From an uncultured Oscillospiraceae bacterium (GTDB lineage: Bacteria > Bacillota > Clostridia > Oscillospirales > Oscillospiraceae), in the NCBI GenBank assembly GCA_947632175.1, contig CANROC010000002.1, forward strand, positions 186,001 to 250,000: 64,000 nucleotides of DNA, read 5' to 3'. The notes beneath the pieces were generated by a model. It saw only the letters and a program-made list of their open reading frames with translations, was not told the origin of the DNA and did no database searches. Position numbers and translations under genes: made by a program. Below are positions 48,781 through 58,046 of this stretch, one piece after another (positions within the stretch are counted from its first letter, which is position 1; each line of letters starts with the position of its first letter).

Positions 48781-49248
48781 CCCCGAGGGGGGCCTTGAGG
48801 AAAGCTATGGAAGAAAGCTTATTCAGCGGGCCGGAGGTAGCGGGTCAGCATCGCGGCGACCTCGCAGCGCTCGGCGGTTGCGCCCGGCTCGATGGTGGTG
48901 GCCGTCCGGCCGTTGATGATGCCGTTCTGGACGCACCAGCTCATGGCCTCCAGGGCCCAGTCGCCGATGGTGGCGGCGTCGGTGTAAGTCGCCGGGATGG
49001 TGTACTCGGGGTCGGCCTCCTCGCCGATGCTCTCGGCGTAGCGGTAGAGCATGACGGCCAACTCCTCGCGAGTCACAGCCTGGTCGGGCTTGAAGGACCC
49101 GTCCTCATAGCCGTTGACGATTCCCTCGCCGGACGCCCACTGGACGGCGGCGTAGAACCAGTCGCCCTCCTTGACATCCGTAAAGGTCAGCACGTCCTCC
49201 CCGGCGTCCTTCTGGCCGCTGAGGTTCCAGAGGACCGTGGCCAGCTCC
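48781..49248 (-). repeat. Direct repeat, copy 2 (SLH module and 3' flank)
   Basis: Partner of 42873-43340; both lie in the same orientation, 5.9 kb apart. Confidence 0.85.
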
Positions 49249-52200
49249 GCGCGGGTCAGCACGTCATGGGGCTTGAAGGTCCCGTCCTCGTAGCCGTTCA
49301 TGATGCCGTTGTCAATGACGTAATCGGCGTAGTCGTGGTACCACTCGGTGACGTCGATGTCGGGGAACAGGTCGGCGGGGCAGTCCTCCACGAAAGCGCC
49401 CTTGACGGTGACGGGCGTGGCGGCGGGCATCACGAAGCTGTAGGTGCCGTCCTCGTTCTCGGTGACGGCGACTTCGCTGCCGTCAGCGTCGGTGACGGTG
49501 AGGCCGTCGGCCTTCATGCCCTCGTCGGGGGTAAGCGTGGCGGTGACGGTCTCCCCCGCCTTGGCGGTGGTGGAGCTCAGCGTCACGGTGCCGCCCTCGG
49601 TCTCCTCCACTTTCGCGGTGGTCTCGGCGGGCCTGGAGGGCGAGACGGGGGCCACGTACTTCACGGTGTAGGTGCTGCCGTCTTGGGTGACGTGATAGTT
49701 GCCGTTGTCGTTGACGGTGACGTCGATGTCGTCCACGCCCTCGCCGGCCACGATATCAAAGCTCAGTTCCTTCGCCGGCGCGGTCGCGGTCAGCGCCTCG
49801 TCGGTGAGGACCTCGATGGTCTCGCCGTCCTGGACGTGGTCAAGGGCGTCCTGGAGAGTGTCGTACAGGGTATCGCCAATCTCAGCCTGGGCCTCGGGGG
49901 CTTTCACGATGACGGTAAAGGGAGAGAAGCCATGGGGGTTGGTGAAGGTGATGGTATCATCATCGTTGACTTGGGCTCTGTAATAATAGGTCCTGCCGTT
50001 CTTGACGTGCATGACATAGACAGTCGCGTCCGCATCCAGGAAGCCTTCCGGCACGCCCAGGGTCATGGTGACAGAGGTATTGGCGGGGACGGGGAGCGGG
50101 TGGGCGTCGCCGATGGTGACGGCGTTCTCCCCAATCTCAATTTCATTCACGCTCTCCGCCGTGGTGGCGACCACCTGGTACATGGGCTGGATGTCAAAGG
50201 TCAGCTTCTTGTCATTTCCTTCCGTCACATACTCCTTGACCTCGATCTCCAGATACGTCTCCACGACGATATGGACCGTGTCACCGTCCGTGACGCTCAC
50301 ATTCTCATCATCCTCGAGGGCTTTCTTGGCTTCCTCAGTGGTGGGAAGCTCATTCTCAGCGTCCGTCAGGGCCTCGGAGGCCAGGTCATTCATGTGGGCT
50401 TCGTCGATGGCGGTGTTTACAGCAGCGTCAGTGACAGTTTGACGATCATTCTGCGCAACATTTTCGCCGACAGTCACCTCAGGCTCGGGGACATAGGCGG
50501 TGACGTTGCTGACGTTGACGGTCTTCGTCCACGCAAGGTACATCGGAGCACCTTCCGCCGGAGCGGTTGTCACCTTACCGGGCAGGACGTAGCAGTTCAC
50601 GGTGGCTTCGCCGTCGGCGACACCCGTCACTTCATCGGGCCAGCTCTCAAACTGCCCCTCATTCAGGAAGCTCCAGGCCATCTTCGTGGTAGCCGCTTCC
50701 GCTTTGCCGGCGATGCCGTAGACGTTGCCGTCGGCATCGGTGATCTCGAACCACAGCCAGGTGTTCTCGGGCAGGGTCTCTTTGAACAGGACCCACATGG
50801 TCTGCGCGGCGCAGTTCTCCACGATGCTCGGATCCGCGATAGCGCTGTAATTGAGGTTCGCGTCGGGCAGGACGGGGGTCAGTTTGTCGCCGTCCTTGGC
50901 GAATACAATGTAAGAATCTGCGGTCTTGTCTGTCGCGTCAATTCCGTACTTTACGTCGTTATACTCGACGTAAACCATCATGCCGTCAAATTCCCTCGTG
51001 TTCTCCGCGCTGCGAGCTACAAAGACTTTATTGAATACAGACTCATCGTCGATGGTGATCTGTGAAACGCCGCCATACGCGCTCGATGCCGAGTACAGGG
51101 CGCGCATGGAATAAACCTCCCCGTCAGCCTGACTGTTGCTGTCGATGAAAGTGGTCTTTGTGATGCTGACTTTGCCATAGTTGCTGTTCAGCGTATAAAT
51201 TGCCTCGTCGCTAGGCATGACGAGATTGGTTCCGTCAAGGGTCATGTTCTCAACGGTCAGGTCACCGTAGTTGTTGATGAGCCAGAGGAAGTTCTGCTCA
51301 AAGGTCCCGTTGTCTTCGGTGACTGCCAGTGTGCCGTTCTTGATGGTGACGGTCGCGCCCTTTTGAATCCTCATGCCCTGAGTCTTCGTATTTGCGGACC
51401 CCACGGGGCTGCCGGTCAGCGTATAGGTGTGGCCGTTGAAATCGATGACGATGGAGGGGGATGTGCCGCTGGTGGGCGCTATGTCGATCCCCACGCCCTC
51501 GGCGTCCTTGAGCAGGGTGACGGTATAGGTGCCGCCATTCTCGGACAGCCTCACGGCCTCGGCGACAGCGTCGGCGAAGTTGTCGAAAGACTCACGGAGT
51601 TCTTCGCCGTGGGTCACGCGTGCGACGACGATCATGACCTTGCCGTTGCCCTTGCCGTCGGCGGGCTCCAGCACGTTGTTGGCGGTGTCACGGAAGTTAA
51701 TATCGCCGCAGTTTGCCGCGGTCAGCGTGCCCTCGGTCAGGGTGACGGTGTCGTCATCCACCGTAAACTTCGCGCCGTTCGCCCCGGCGGTGACGGAGGC
51801 GGGATCGTCCTCGCTGTCGTCAAGCTGCACGGAGGCGCCGCCAGTGAGGGTAACCGTGCCGGTGATGGTGCCGTCGTCGGTATTGACGAAGTCGCCGTTG
51901 GAGTGATTATCGTCTTCTTCGTCCTGAGGCTCCACGGTCACGTTGCCCTGAATGGTACCGGAGTTGGTAGCCTTAGCGCCGTTCTCGACGATGACGTTGC
52001 CGGTGATGGTGCCCTTGAGCTCTACGTTATTTTCTGTCACGCCCTCGACATATTGCTCTGCAAAGATGTGAACGTTTCCGTCGATAGTGCCCTCAACGGT
52101 GGCTTTCGACTGACCGTAGAAGCTCACGTCACCGGTGATGGTCATACCATCGCCGATTGTGGCCTCATCGGTGATAAATACCTGACCAAGGCTGCTCTCA

Positions 52201-54434
52201 GTCAGAGCGCCCTCGTCTTCGCCATAATAGTGGTTGTTATAAATTTTACCGCCGGTAAGGGTCACCTTGCCGGTGCTTGACTGATCCGCGCTGTTGTCGA
52301 TACGCTGATAGACAGCGCCCACATAGCAGCCGGTATTGTCGGTGATTTCGCCGCCGTTCATGATGAAGCTGCCGCTGACATGCGCGTAAACCGGCTGGCA
52401 GTATCCGTTGCTGCCGCCTTTCAGGCCCACGTTCTTGCTGATCAAGCCTCCGTTCATGGTAAAGGTCGCGCCGGAGCGGGTCATGATGAACGTGCCGTTG
52501 CAGTTGACGCCGCGGTTATTCGTGACCTCCGCGCCTTCTGCCATGGTCAGGGTATCCGTGCTGTTCAGGTAGAACAGTCCGCCGTTACCGCTAAGGTTAT
52601 AGTTATCGGTAAGGACCGCCTTACTTCCCAGCGTTATCGTCTTGCTGCCGCTGCCATTTGTAGTGATCATCAGGGAACCGCCGGTTCCAGCAAAGTGCTT
52701 GATGGTTGCGTCCTCGATGTTGATGGTGTTGTCAGTGCCGCCCACACCGATCACATGAACATTTGTGGTGGCATAGATGTTTTCAATGATCGTGCCGCCG
52801 GTCATCGTCAAATTGCTGTTACCGTTAAGCGTGATCAGGTTGGCATTGGTCGTAACGTTGCCGCTGTTCACAGTTATCGGGTCAGCAGCGCCATTCTCCC
52901 AATTCTTACCATCATACACAGACAGGTTGTTAAGAGAAATAGCCTTATCCGCTTCCCATTTCTCCTCATTGATGCTCCACTTTCCGCCCGCGTCGATATG
53001 TACGTTGTCAAGCTTAAGCGTCGCGTTTTCGGCGACGGTAAAGAACGTGCCGGTATAGCCGGAGGCGCGGGTGAATGAGTATCCGTTGCCGTCGATGGTC
53101 ACGGAATCGCTGATGTTGACAGCGGCGCTCAGCGCGATATTCTTGAGGAGAGTGACGGTGTTGTCGTCTCCCTTTGCCGCAGTCAGCGCCTCGTCCAAGG
53201 TGGCATATCCTTTGTCACCGACTTCGGCAACATAGGTGACGAGCTTGCCTTCATCGGTGAGTTCGCCGCCCTTAACGGTCGCGGTCGTTTCTTCCGCGAA
53301 AAGGTTGCTGGCTTCAAAGGGCGTCGATCCGACGAGTTCAATTTCGCCCGCCGTTATCTTTCCGTTTTCATCAAATACAACACCCGTTCCAACGATAGCG
53401 CCCTTAGCCGGTTCACCAGCGTTGTTGCACTCACCCAAGAGGGGACGGCTCTCGATCGGGCTGCCAGCGGCGGTAATCGTTGAGGCTGCATCCGCTGAGC
53501 AGTTGAACATCTTCGGGATCGTGTTGTTGTTGCCGCTGCCCTGGTTCGCACCGGCAATAAGCCCGGTGTTGCCCTGATCAAGCTTGGAGGCAACGGAGAT
53601 ATTCTCCACGGAGCAGTTGAGTATGGTGTTCTGCGTATGAAGTATCCCAACTATACCGCCCACGCGGTCATTTCCGGAAATGGAGACACCGGATACCTTG
53701 CAATTTGCAATCGAGGCAGCAACAGATTCATGGAATCCAAGTATGCCACCTACATAGGCTCCATCTGTATCTTCCAGTGCCTTGATATAGCTACCTGAAT
53801 TGGCTTGTACAGTGCAGTTAGTAATATCTTTCCCGTACGCTATGCGTCCGGCAATTCCGCCTACGTACCAATAGCCGGTAATCTGAACGTTGCCTGTTAA
53901 CGTGCAGTCTTTTACTTGACCGCCACCCCATTGTTCTCCGCCCAAAATGGCGCCGACGAAAAGAGAACCTGTTATTGTTGCATTGTTGACTTTGACGTTC
54001 TGAATAACACCCGATGTTCCTATTCTGCCGAATAAGCCGGTTCCGTTATTTGCAGCAATATTTTGTGTACCTCTTGTAATTACAAGGTTGCTGATGGTTT
54101 TGCTGCCGCCGTCAAACGTTCCGTTAAACGCAGTGGTCGCATTCCCTATCGGCGTCCATTCCTTGCCTTCCAGGTCGATGTTCTCGCCCAGCTTAATGGT
54201 TTTGCCGCCGAAGGTGTTCCCTTCATTGACCAATTTTGCCAAACCGGCGAGCTGTTCGGCGGAGCTTATGGTATACTCTGTGGTAGTGCTTGCCTCGTCC
54301 GCCTTGTACCAGTCCGTGACTGCCGCATCAGACCACGTTTCGGGCGTGGCGGTGCTCCCCGCGGCCAAAGCGGGGATGGCGATGAGGCAGAGGGCCAGGA
54401 CGATGGACAGGGCCATTGCCAGCTTTTTTCTCAT
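48819..54434 (-). CDS. Giant SLH-domain surface protein
   Basis: The start at 54434 (MRKKLAMALSIVLALCLIAI) has GAGGTG upstream; a GTG at 54446 is less likely. The 1871-residue protein has a signal peptide (about 1-26), GLUG-like repeats (about 50-300, GGIAGRIAYGKDI, GGIVGILHT), a long right-handed beta-helix (about 430-900, many TITG/NGNL turns), further beta domains, a TLYDTLQDALDHVQDG-like repeat, a Big-repeat domain with DEGMKADGLTVTDADG, and three C-terminal SLH repeats (about the last 175 residues). It should be a long fibre anchored at the surface. Unlike the 42911-47466 pair it has its own fixed consensus promoter. Its last 450-odd bases nearly match those of the gene at 42911. Confidence 0.9.
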   Translation of the reverse strand: MRKKLAMALSIVLALCLIAIPALAAGSTATPETWSDAAVTDWYKADEASTTTEYTISSAEQLAGLAKLVNEGNTFGGKTIKLGENIDLEGKEWTPIGNATTAFNGTFDGGSKTISNLVITRGTQNIAANNGTGLFGRIGTSGVIQNVKVNNATITGSLFVGAILGGEQWGGGQVKDCTLTGNVQITGYWYVGGIAGRIAYGKDITNCTVQANSGSYIKALEDTDGAYVGGILGFHESVAASIANCKVSGVSISGNDRVGGIVGILHTQNTILNCSVENISVASKLDQGNTGLIAGANQGSGNNNTIPKMFNCSADAASTITAAGSPIESRPLLGECNNAGEPAKGAIVGTGVVFDENGKITAGEIELVGSTPFEASNLFAEETTATVKGGELTDEGKLVTYVAEVGDKGYATLDEALTAAKGDDNTVTLLKNIALSAAVNISDSVTIDGNGYSFTRASGYTGTFFTVAENATLKLDNVHIDAGGKWSINEEKWEADKAISLNNLSVYDGKNWENGAADPITVNSGNVTTNANLITLNGNSNLTMTGGTIIENIYATTNVHVIGVGGTDNTINIEDATIKHFAGTGGSLMITTNGSGSKTITLGSKAVLTDNYNLSGNGGLFYLNSTDTLTMAEGAEVTNNRGVNCNGTFIMTRSGATFTMNGGLISKNVGLKGGSNGYCQPVYAHVSGSFIMNGGEITDNTGCYVGAVYQRIDNSADQSSTGKVTLTGGKIYNNHYYGEDEGALTESSLGQVFITDEATIGDGMTITGDVSFYGQSKATVEGTIDGNVHIFAEQYVEGVTENNVELKGTITGNVIVENGAKATNSGTIQGNVTVEPQDEEDDNHSNGDFVNTDDGTITGTVTLTGGASVQLDDSEDDPASVTAGANGAKFTVDDDTVTLTEGTLTAANCGDINFRDTANNVLEPADGKGNGKVMIVVARVTHGEELRESFDNFADAVAEAVRLSENGGTYTVTLLKDAEGVGIDIAPTSGTSPSIVIDFNGHTYTLTGSPVGSANTKTQGMRIQKGATVTIKNGTLAVTEDNGTFEQNFLWLINNYGDLTVENMTLDGTNLVMPSDEAIYTLNSNYGKVSITKTTFIDSNSQADGEVYSMRALYSASSAYGGVSQITIDDESVFNKVFVARSAENTREFDGMMVYVEYNDVKYGIDATDKTADSYIVFAKDGDKLTPVLPDANLNYSAIADPSIVENCAAQTMWVLFKETLPENTWLWFEITDADGNVYGIAGKAEAATTKMAWSFLNEGQFESWPDEVTGVADGEATVNCYVLPGKVTTAPAEGAPMYLAWTKTVNVSNVTAYVPEPEVTVGENVAQNDRQTVTDAAVNTAIDEAHMNDLASEALTDAENELPTTEEAKKALEDDENVSVTDGDTVHIVVETYLEIEVKEYVTEGNDKKLTFDIQPMYQVVATTAESVNEIEIGENAVTIGDAHPLPVPANTSVTMTLGVPEGFLDADATVYVMHVKNGRTYYYRAQVNDDDTITFTNPHGFSPFTVIVKAPEAQAEIGDTLYDTLQDALDHVQDGETIEVLTDEALTATAPAKELSFDIVAGEGVDDIDVTVNDNGNYHVTQDGSTYTVKYVAPVSPSRPAETTAKVEETEGGTVTLSSTTAKAGETVTATLTPDEGMKADGLTVTDADGSEVAVTENEDGTYSFVMPAATPVTVKGAFVEDCPADLFPDIDVTEWYHDYADYVIDNGIMNGYEDGTFKPHDVLTRAELATVLWNLSGQKDAGEDVLTFTDVKEGDWFYAAVQWASGEGIVNGYEDGSFKPDQAVTREELAVMLYRYAESIGEEADPEYTIPATYTDAATIGDWALEAMSWCVQNGIINGRTATTIEPGATAERCEVAAMLTRYLRPAE

Positions 54435-54466
54435 TGTTGTATACACCTCACATCATCAGTTTTGTA

Positions 54467-54484
54467 TGACCCGTTTCCGGGTCA
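54467..54484 (-). promoter_or_regulatory. Palindrome in the leader of the giant SLH gene
   Basis: Arms TGACCCG and CGGGTCA with a 4-base centre (GAAA on the mRNA). It begins a few bases after the predicted transcript start. It may be a 5'-stabilising hairpin or the operator of the divergent XRE regulator. Confidence 0.6.
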
Positions 54485-54498
54485 TTATCATAATACGG

Positions 54499-54527
54499 AT
54501 TATAGCTCGAACGCGGTCAATTGTCAA
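54499..54527 (-). promoter_or_regulatory. Consensus promoter of the giant SLH gene
   Basis: TTGACA, 17-base spacer, TATAAT (perfect) on the minus strand. The -35 box overlaps that of the divergent XRE gene promoter. Confidence 0.85.
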
Positions 54528-54549
54528 TATGCTGGTAATAAAATATTCT
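54521..54549 (+). promoter_or_regulatory. Promoter of the XRE regulator gene
   Basis: TTGTCA, 17-base spacer, TATTCT. Weaker than and overlapping in -35 with the divergent SLH promoter, so the two cannot both be occupied by polymerase. Confidence 0.6.
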
Positions 54550-54620
54550 ATAATGAGTTGCATAAATCCGCCGCCCTGGCTGGGGCAAAATTGGGAAAAA
54601 TGCAGAACGGAGGATATTTT

Positions 54621-54833
54621 ATGATCAGATACGACAAGCTGTGGACCACCATGCGGGAAAAGGGGGTGTCGCAATACAAGCTCATCAAGGATTACGGCAT
54701 CAGCGCCGGCCAGCTGGACCGCCTGAGAAAAAACGGGAACGTCAGTACCTACACGGTCAACGAGCTTTGCACGATCCTGGATTGCCACGTAGAGGATATC
54801 ATGGAATTTGTCCCGGAAACGGCCAACCCGTGA
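54621..54833 (+). CDS. Small XRE-type helix-turn-helix regulator
   Basis: A 70-residue protein that is little more than one HTH domain: MIRYDKLWTTMREKGVSQYKL, then the recognition helix ISAGQLDRLRKN and TVNELCTILDCHVEDIMEF, the Cro/CI family end. ACGGAGG lies before the ATG at 54621; a longer frame crosses the divergent promoters. It is divergent from the giant SLH gene and so is the natural candidate regulator of it, by binding near 54467-54549. Confidence 0.88.
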   Translation: MIRYDKLWTTMREKGVSQYKLIKDYGISAGQLDRLRKNGNVSTYTVNELCTILDCHVEDIMEFVPETANP

Positions 54834-54863
54834 TTTTCCTCTTTTCTTTTTACGTGGGAGTGA

Positions 54864-54869
54864 TATAAT
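54864..54869 (+). promoter_or_regulatory. Extended -10 promoter of the pseudouridine synthase gene
   Basis: TATAAT preceded by TGA (extended -10), 30 bases before the ATG at 54900, with no clear -35. Confidence 0.5.
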
Positions 54870-54899
54870 GACGGCAAATGCTGTTGGAGTCGTGGAAAT

Positions 54900-55847
54900 A
54901 TGAGGGAATTTACTGTCAATCGCAACGACGCCGGTCAGAGGCTGGACCGGTTCGCGTCCAAGGCCGCGCCGCTCCTGCCGGAGGCGCTGCTGCAAAAGTA
55001 CATCCGCCTCAAGCGCTTCAAGGTCAACGGCAAGGCCGCCAAACGGGACGCGCGGCTTTGTGAGGGCGACACCGTGGCCATGTACATAAACGACGAGTTT
55101 TTTGAGCGGCCTACCCTGGAAAATTCCTGGCGGCGGGTGAACGTCCCCCGTGTGGCGGCGGTCTACGAGGACGGGAATATTCTCCTGGCGGACAAGCCCG
55201 CCGGTGTGCTGTGCCACGCCGGGGACGAGGGGGAATGGAACACGCTCATCGACCACATCAAGGCATACCTTTATAATAAAGGTGAATGGGACCCGGCGCG
55301 GGAGAACTCCTTCGCCCCGGCCCTGGCCAACCGCATCGACCGGAACACGCAGGGCCTGGTCATCGCCGCCAAGACCGCCGAGGCCCTGCGGGTGCTGGAT
55401 GAGAAGATCCGGGACCGGGAGATCGGGAAATTCTACCTGGCCGCCGTCCACGGGACCATGGACCCGCCGGAGGGGGAGCTGACGGGGTTCCTCTTCAAGG
55501 ACGCGAAGCTCGGCCGGGTGTACGTCCGGCCAAAGCCGGAGCCGGGGGCCAAAAAAGCGGTGACGCGCTACCGGACCTTGAAGGTGAAGGGCGGTCTTTC
55601 CCTGGTGGAATGCGAGCTCCTGACGGGCCGGACCCACCAGATCCGGGCGCAATTCGCCGCCGCGGGGCATCCGCTTGTGGGCGACGGGAAGTACGGCACG
55701 GACAAGGCCTCCCCCGCCCTGCCGGGTCAGGCGCTGTGCTCCTATAAGCTGCGCTTCGACTTTCAGACCGACGCCGGTTCGTTAAATTATCTCAAAGGGC
55801 AGGAGTTTTGCCTGCCGAATCCGTCTTTTGTCGAAAAATATTTCTAA
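54900..55847 (+). CDS. RluA-family pseudouridine synthase with S4 domain
   Basis: A 315-residue protein with an N-terminal S4 RNA-binding domain (about 10-75, [32 protein letters not shown]) and an RluA catalytic core: [12 protein letters not shown] (about 143-154), where the second Asp is the catalytic residue of the family, and [27 protein letters not shown]. It isomerises specific uridines in rRNA or tRNA; the target is unknown. It is monocistronic, 67 bases after the XRE gene. Confidence 0.93.
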   Translation: MREFTVNRNDAGQRLDRFASKAAPLLPEALLQKYIRLKRFKVNGKAAKRDARLCEGDTVAMYINDEFFERPTLENSWRRVNVPRVAAVYEDGNILLADKPAGVLCHAGDEGEWNTLIDHIKAYLYNKGEWDPARENSFAPALANRIDRNTQGLVIAAKTAEALRVLDEKIRDREIGKFYLAAVHGTMDPPEGELTGFLFKDAKLGRVYVRPKPEPGAKKAVTRYRTLKVKGGLSLVECELLTGRTHQIRAQFAAAGHPLVGDGKYGTDKASPALPGQALCSYKLRFDFQTDAGSLNYLKGQEFCLPNPSFVEKYF

Positions 55848-55861
55848 ACGTGAAATACTTG

Positions 55862-55890
55862 TTGACAAACAAGTCACAAATCTGTATATT
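55862..55890 (+). promoter_or_regulatory. Promoter of the potABCD operon
   Basis: TTGACA, 17-base spacer, TATATT. The -35 lies in a palindrome CTTGTT-GACA-AACAAG (55858-55873), a good position for a repressor operator. Confidence 0.8.
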
Positions 55891-55897
55891 TATCACG

Positions 55898-55950
55898 GTA
55901 TCCGTGAGGATTCTTGGTTGGAAGCTGGGGTCTTCACGGGTACTTTTTCT
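55898..55950 (+). terminator. Terminator-like hairpin (attenuator) in the pot leader
   Basis: GGTATCCGTGAGGA (55897-55910) pairs with TCTTCACGGGTAC (55931-55943), including GU pairs, followed by TTTTTCT. It lies between the promoter and the potA RBS, so it could stop transcription before the genes. A ligand or antiterminator cannot be inferred. Confidence 0.6.
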
Positions 55951-56002
55951 AATCTGTTCGGAAACCGGAAAAAAACGGTTCCGAGAAAAGAGGGGGAGGA
56001 TA

Positions 56003-57181
56003 ATGTCCAAAGAACTCATACGTCTTCAGGACGTGACCCAGGTCTTCGACGGCGAGACCGTCCTGGACCATGTGAACATCTACTTCAACGACAGCGAATT
56101 TCTCACGCTTTTAGGCCCGTCCGGGTGTGGGAAGACCACCATGCTGCGGATCATCGGCGGCTTCCAAACGCCGACCAGCGGGGACGTCTTCTTCGACGGC
56201 CAGCGCATCAACAATGTGCCGCCCTATAAGCGCAAGGTGAACACTGTCTTCCAGAAGTACGCCCTGTTCCCGCATCTCAACGTCTACGAGAACGTGGCCT
56301 TCGGCCTCAGGATCCCCAAGGAGGCCGGGGACGGGAGCAAGGAGAAGATCAAGCTATCCAAGGAGGAGATCGACGCGCGCGTCCGGGAGATGCTGGAGGT
56401 GGTGAGCCTGAAGGGCTTCGAGCACCGCTCCATCGCCTCTCTCTCCGGCGGCCAACAGCAGCGCGTGGCTATCGCCAGGGCCTTAGTCAACCGGCCCCGC
56501 GTGCTCCTTCTTGACGAACCCCTGGGGGCCCTGGACATGCGCCTGCGCAAGGACATGCAGCAGGAGCTCAAGCGCATCCAGCAAAGGCTGGGCATCACCT
56601 TCATCAACGTCACCCACGACCAGGAGGAGGCTCTGGCCATGTCCGACACCGTGGTGGTCATCAATGAGGGCGTCATCCAGCAGATCGGCACCCCGGAGGA
56701 TATATACAACGAGCCGAAAAACGCCTTTGTGGCGGACTTCATCGGCGAGAGCAACATCGTGGACGGCATCATGCGGGAGGATAAGGTGGTGGAGATCTTC
56801 AACCGCCGCTTCGCCTGCCTGGACGCCGGCTTTGAAAAGGACGAGCCGGTGGACGTGGTCATCCGGCCCGAGGACGTGGACATCGTCTCCGAGGCGGAGG
56901 GACAGCTGCGCGGCGTGGTGACCGCCGTCACCTTCAAGGGCGTCCACTACGACACCATCGTGGACTTCTACGGCTTCAAGTGGCTCATCCAGACCACCGA
57001 CTACTGCCCCGTGGACAGCCATATCGGCATCAAGATCGACCCGGACGGCATCCACGTCATGAAGAAGAGCAAATATTCCGGCATGTTCGGGGACTACTCC
57101 TCCTACTCCGAGGAGTACGACGAGATCAACGACCCCACCCTTGTTGAAGTGGACGAGGAGGGCCGGGACGATGAGGAATAA
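56003..57181 (+). CDS. potA: Spermidine/putrescine ABC transporter ATP-binding protein
   Basis: The start at 56003 ([15 protein letters not shown]) has GGGGAGGATA upstream; a longer frame crosses the promoter. The 392-residue ATPase has Walker [10 protein letters not shown] (about 36-44), signature [10 protein letters not shown], Walker [12 protein letters not shown] and H-loop THDQEEA, and a C-terminal TOBE domain (about 285-370). It energises polyamine import. The potB start lies inside its last codons. Confidence 0.95.
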   Translation: MSKELIRLQDVTQVFDGETVLDHVNIYFNDSEFLTLLGPSGCGKTTMLRIIGGFQTPTSGDVFFDGQRINNVPPYKRKVNTVFQKYALFPHLNVYENVAFGLRIPKEAGDGSKEKIKLSKEEIDARVREMLEVVSLKGFEHRSIASLSGGQQQRVAIARALVNRPRVLLLDEPLGALDMRLRKDMQQELKRIQQRLGITFINVTHDQEEALAMSDTVVVINEGVIQQIGTPEDIYNEPKNAFVADFIGESNIVDGIMREDKVVEIFNRRFACLDAGFEKDEPVDVVIRPEDVDIVSEAEGQLRGVVTAVTFKGVHYDTIVDFYGFKWLIQTTDYCPVDSHIGIKIDPDGIHVMKKSKYSGMFGDYSSYSEEYDEINDPTLVEVDEEGRDDEE

Positions 57182-58046
57182 ACGCGGCTGGTTCGCCTTT
57201 CCCTACGTCATCTGGATGGCCCTCTTCGTGGTCATCCCCATCCTCATCATGCTGGTCTACTCCCTCACCGTGGAGGTGGACACCGCCGCCGGCACGGCGC
57301 TGGAGGGGTCCCTGGAGAACTTCACCGGCATGACCCTCTACGCCAGCGTCTTCGGGCGCTCCTTCCTCCTGGCCGTCATCGCCACGGTCATCTGCCTTTT
57401 GATCGGCTACCCGGTGGCGTACCTCATGAGCCGGGAGGGCCCCGGGTTTCAGCGGGTGGCCATGGCGCTCATTATGCTGCCCATGTGGATGAACTTCCTC
57501 CTGCGGACCTACTCCTGGATGGCGATTTTAGAGAATAACGGCCTTCTCAACCAGCTTTTGCGCAAGATCGGCGTGATCGCCCTCTATAATAAGCTGACCG
57601 GGTCGGACATCGACCATTTCCAGATGCTGCGCACCTCCGGCGCGGTGGTGCTGGGCATGGTCTATAACTATCTTCCTTTCATGATCCTGCCCATCTACAC
57701 GGTGCTGACCAAGCTGGACCACCGGCTCATCGAGGCGGCCCAGGACCTGGGGGCCAATTCCTCCACGGTCTTCCGCCGCGTCACCCTGCCGCTGTCGCTC
57801 TCCGGCATCGTCTCCGGCATCACCATGGTCTTCGTGCCGTCGGTGTCCACCTTCGCCATTTCCCGGCTCCTGGGCGGCGGGACACAGATGATGCTGGGCG
57901 ACCTCATCGAGAACCAGTTCCTGGGCGGGGCCTACAATCCCCACCTGGGCGCGGCCATCTCCATGGTGATGATGGTCATCGTCGTCATCTGTATGCTCAT
58001 CATGAACCACTTCGGCGACGGTGAGGGAGAGGCGGTGATGCTCTGA
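57171..58046 (+). CDS. potB: Spermidine/putrescine ABC transporter permease PotB
   Basis: A 291-residue permease with six helices; the start ATG (57171) overlaps potA by 11 bases. The EAA-like loop is [24 protein letters not shown] (about 186-209). It forms the pore with the permease part of the next protein. Confidence 0.95.
   Translation: MRNKRGWFAFPYVIWMALFVVIPILIMLVYSLTVEVDTAAGTALEGSLENFTGMTLYASVFGRSFLLAVIATVICLLIGYPVAYLMSREGPGFQRVAMALIMLPMWMNFLLRTYSWMAILENNGLLNQLLRKIGVIALYNKLTGSDIDHFQMLRTSGAVVLGMVYNYLPFMILPIYTVLTKLDHRLIEAAQDLGANSSTVFRRVTLPLSLSGIVSGITMVFVPSVSTFAISRLLGGGTQMMLGDLIENQFLGGAYNPHLGAAISMVMMVIVVICMLIMNHFGDGEGEAVML

Noticed and set aside
48711..51065. Plus-strand frame of 784 codons in the giant SLH gene
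   Set aside because: Antisense shadow of an obvious SLH protein; Gly/Val/Asp-rich sequence with no domain.
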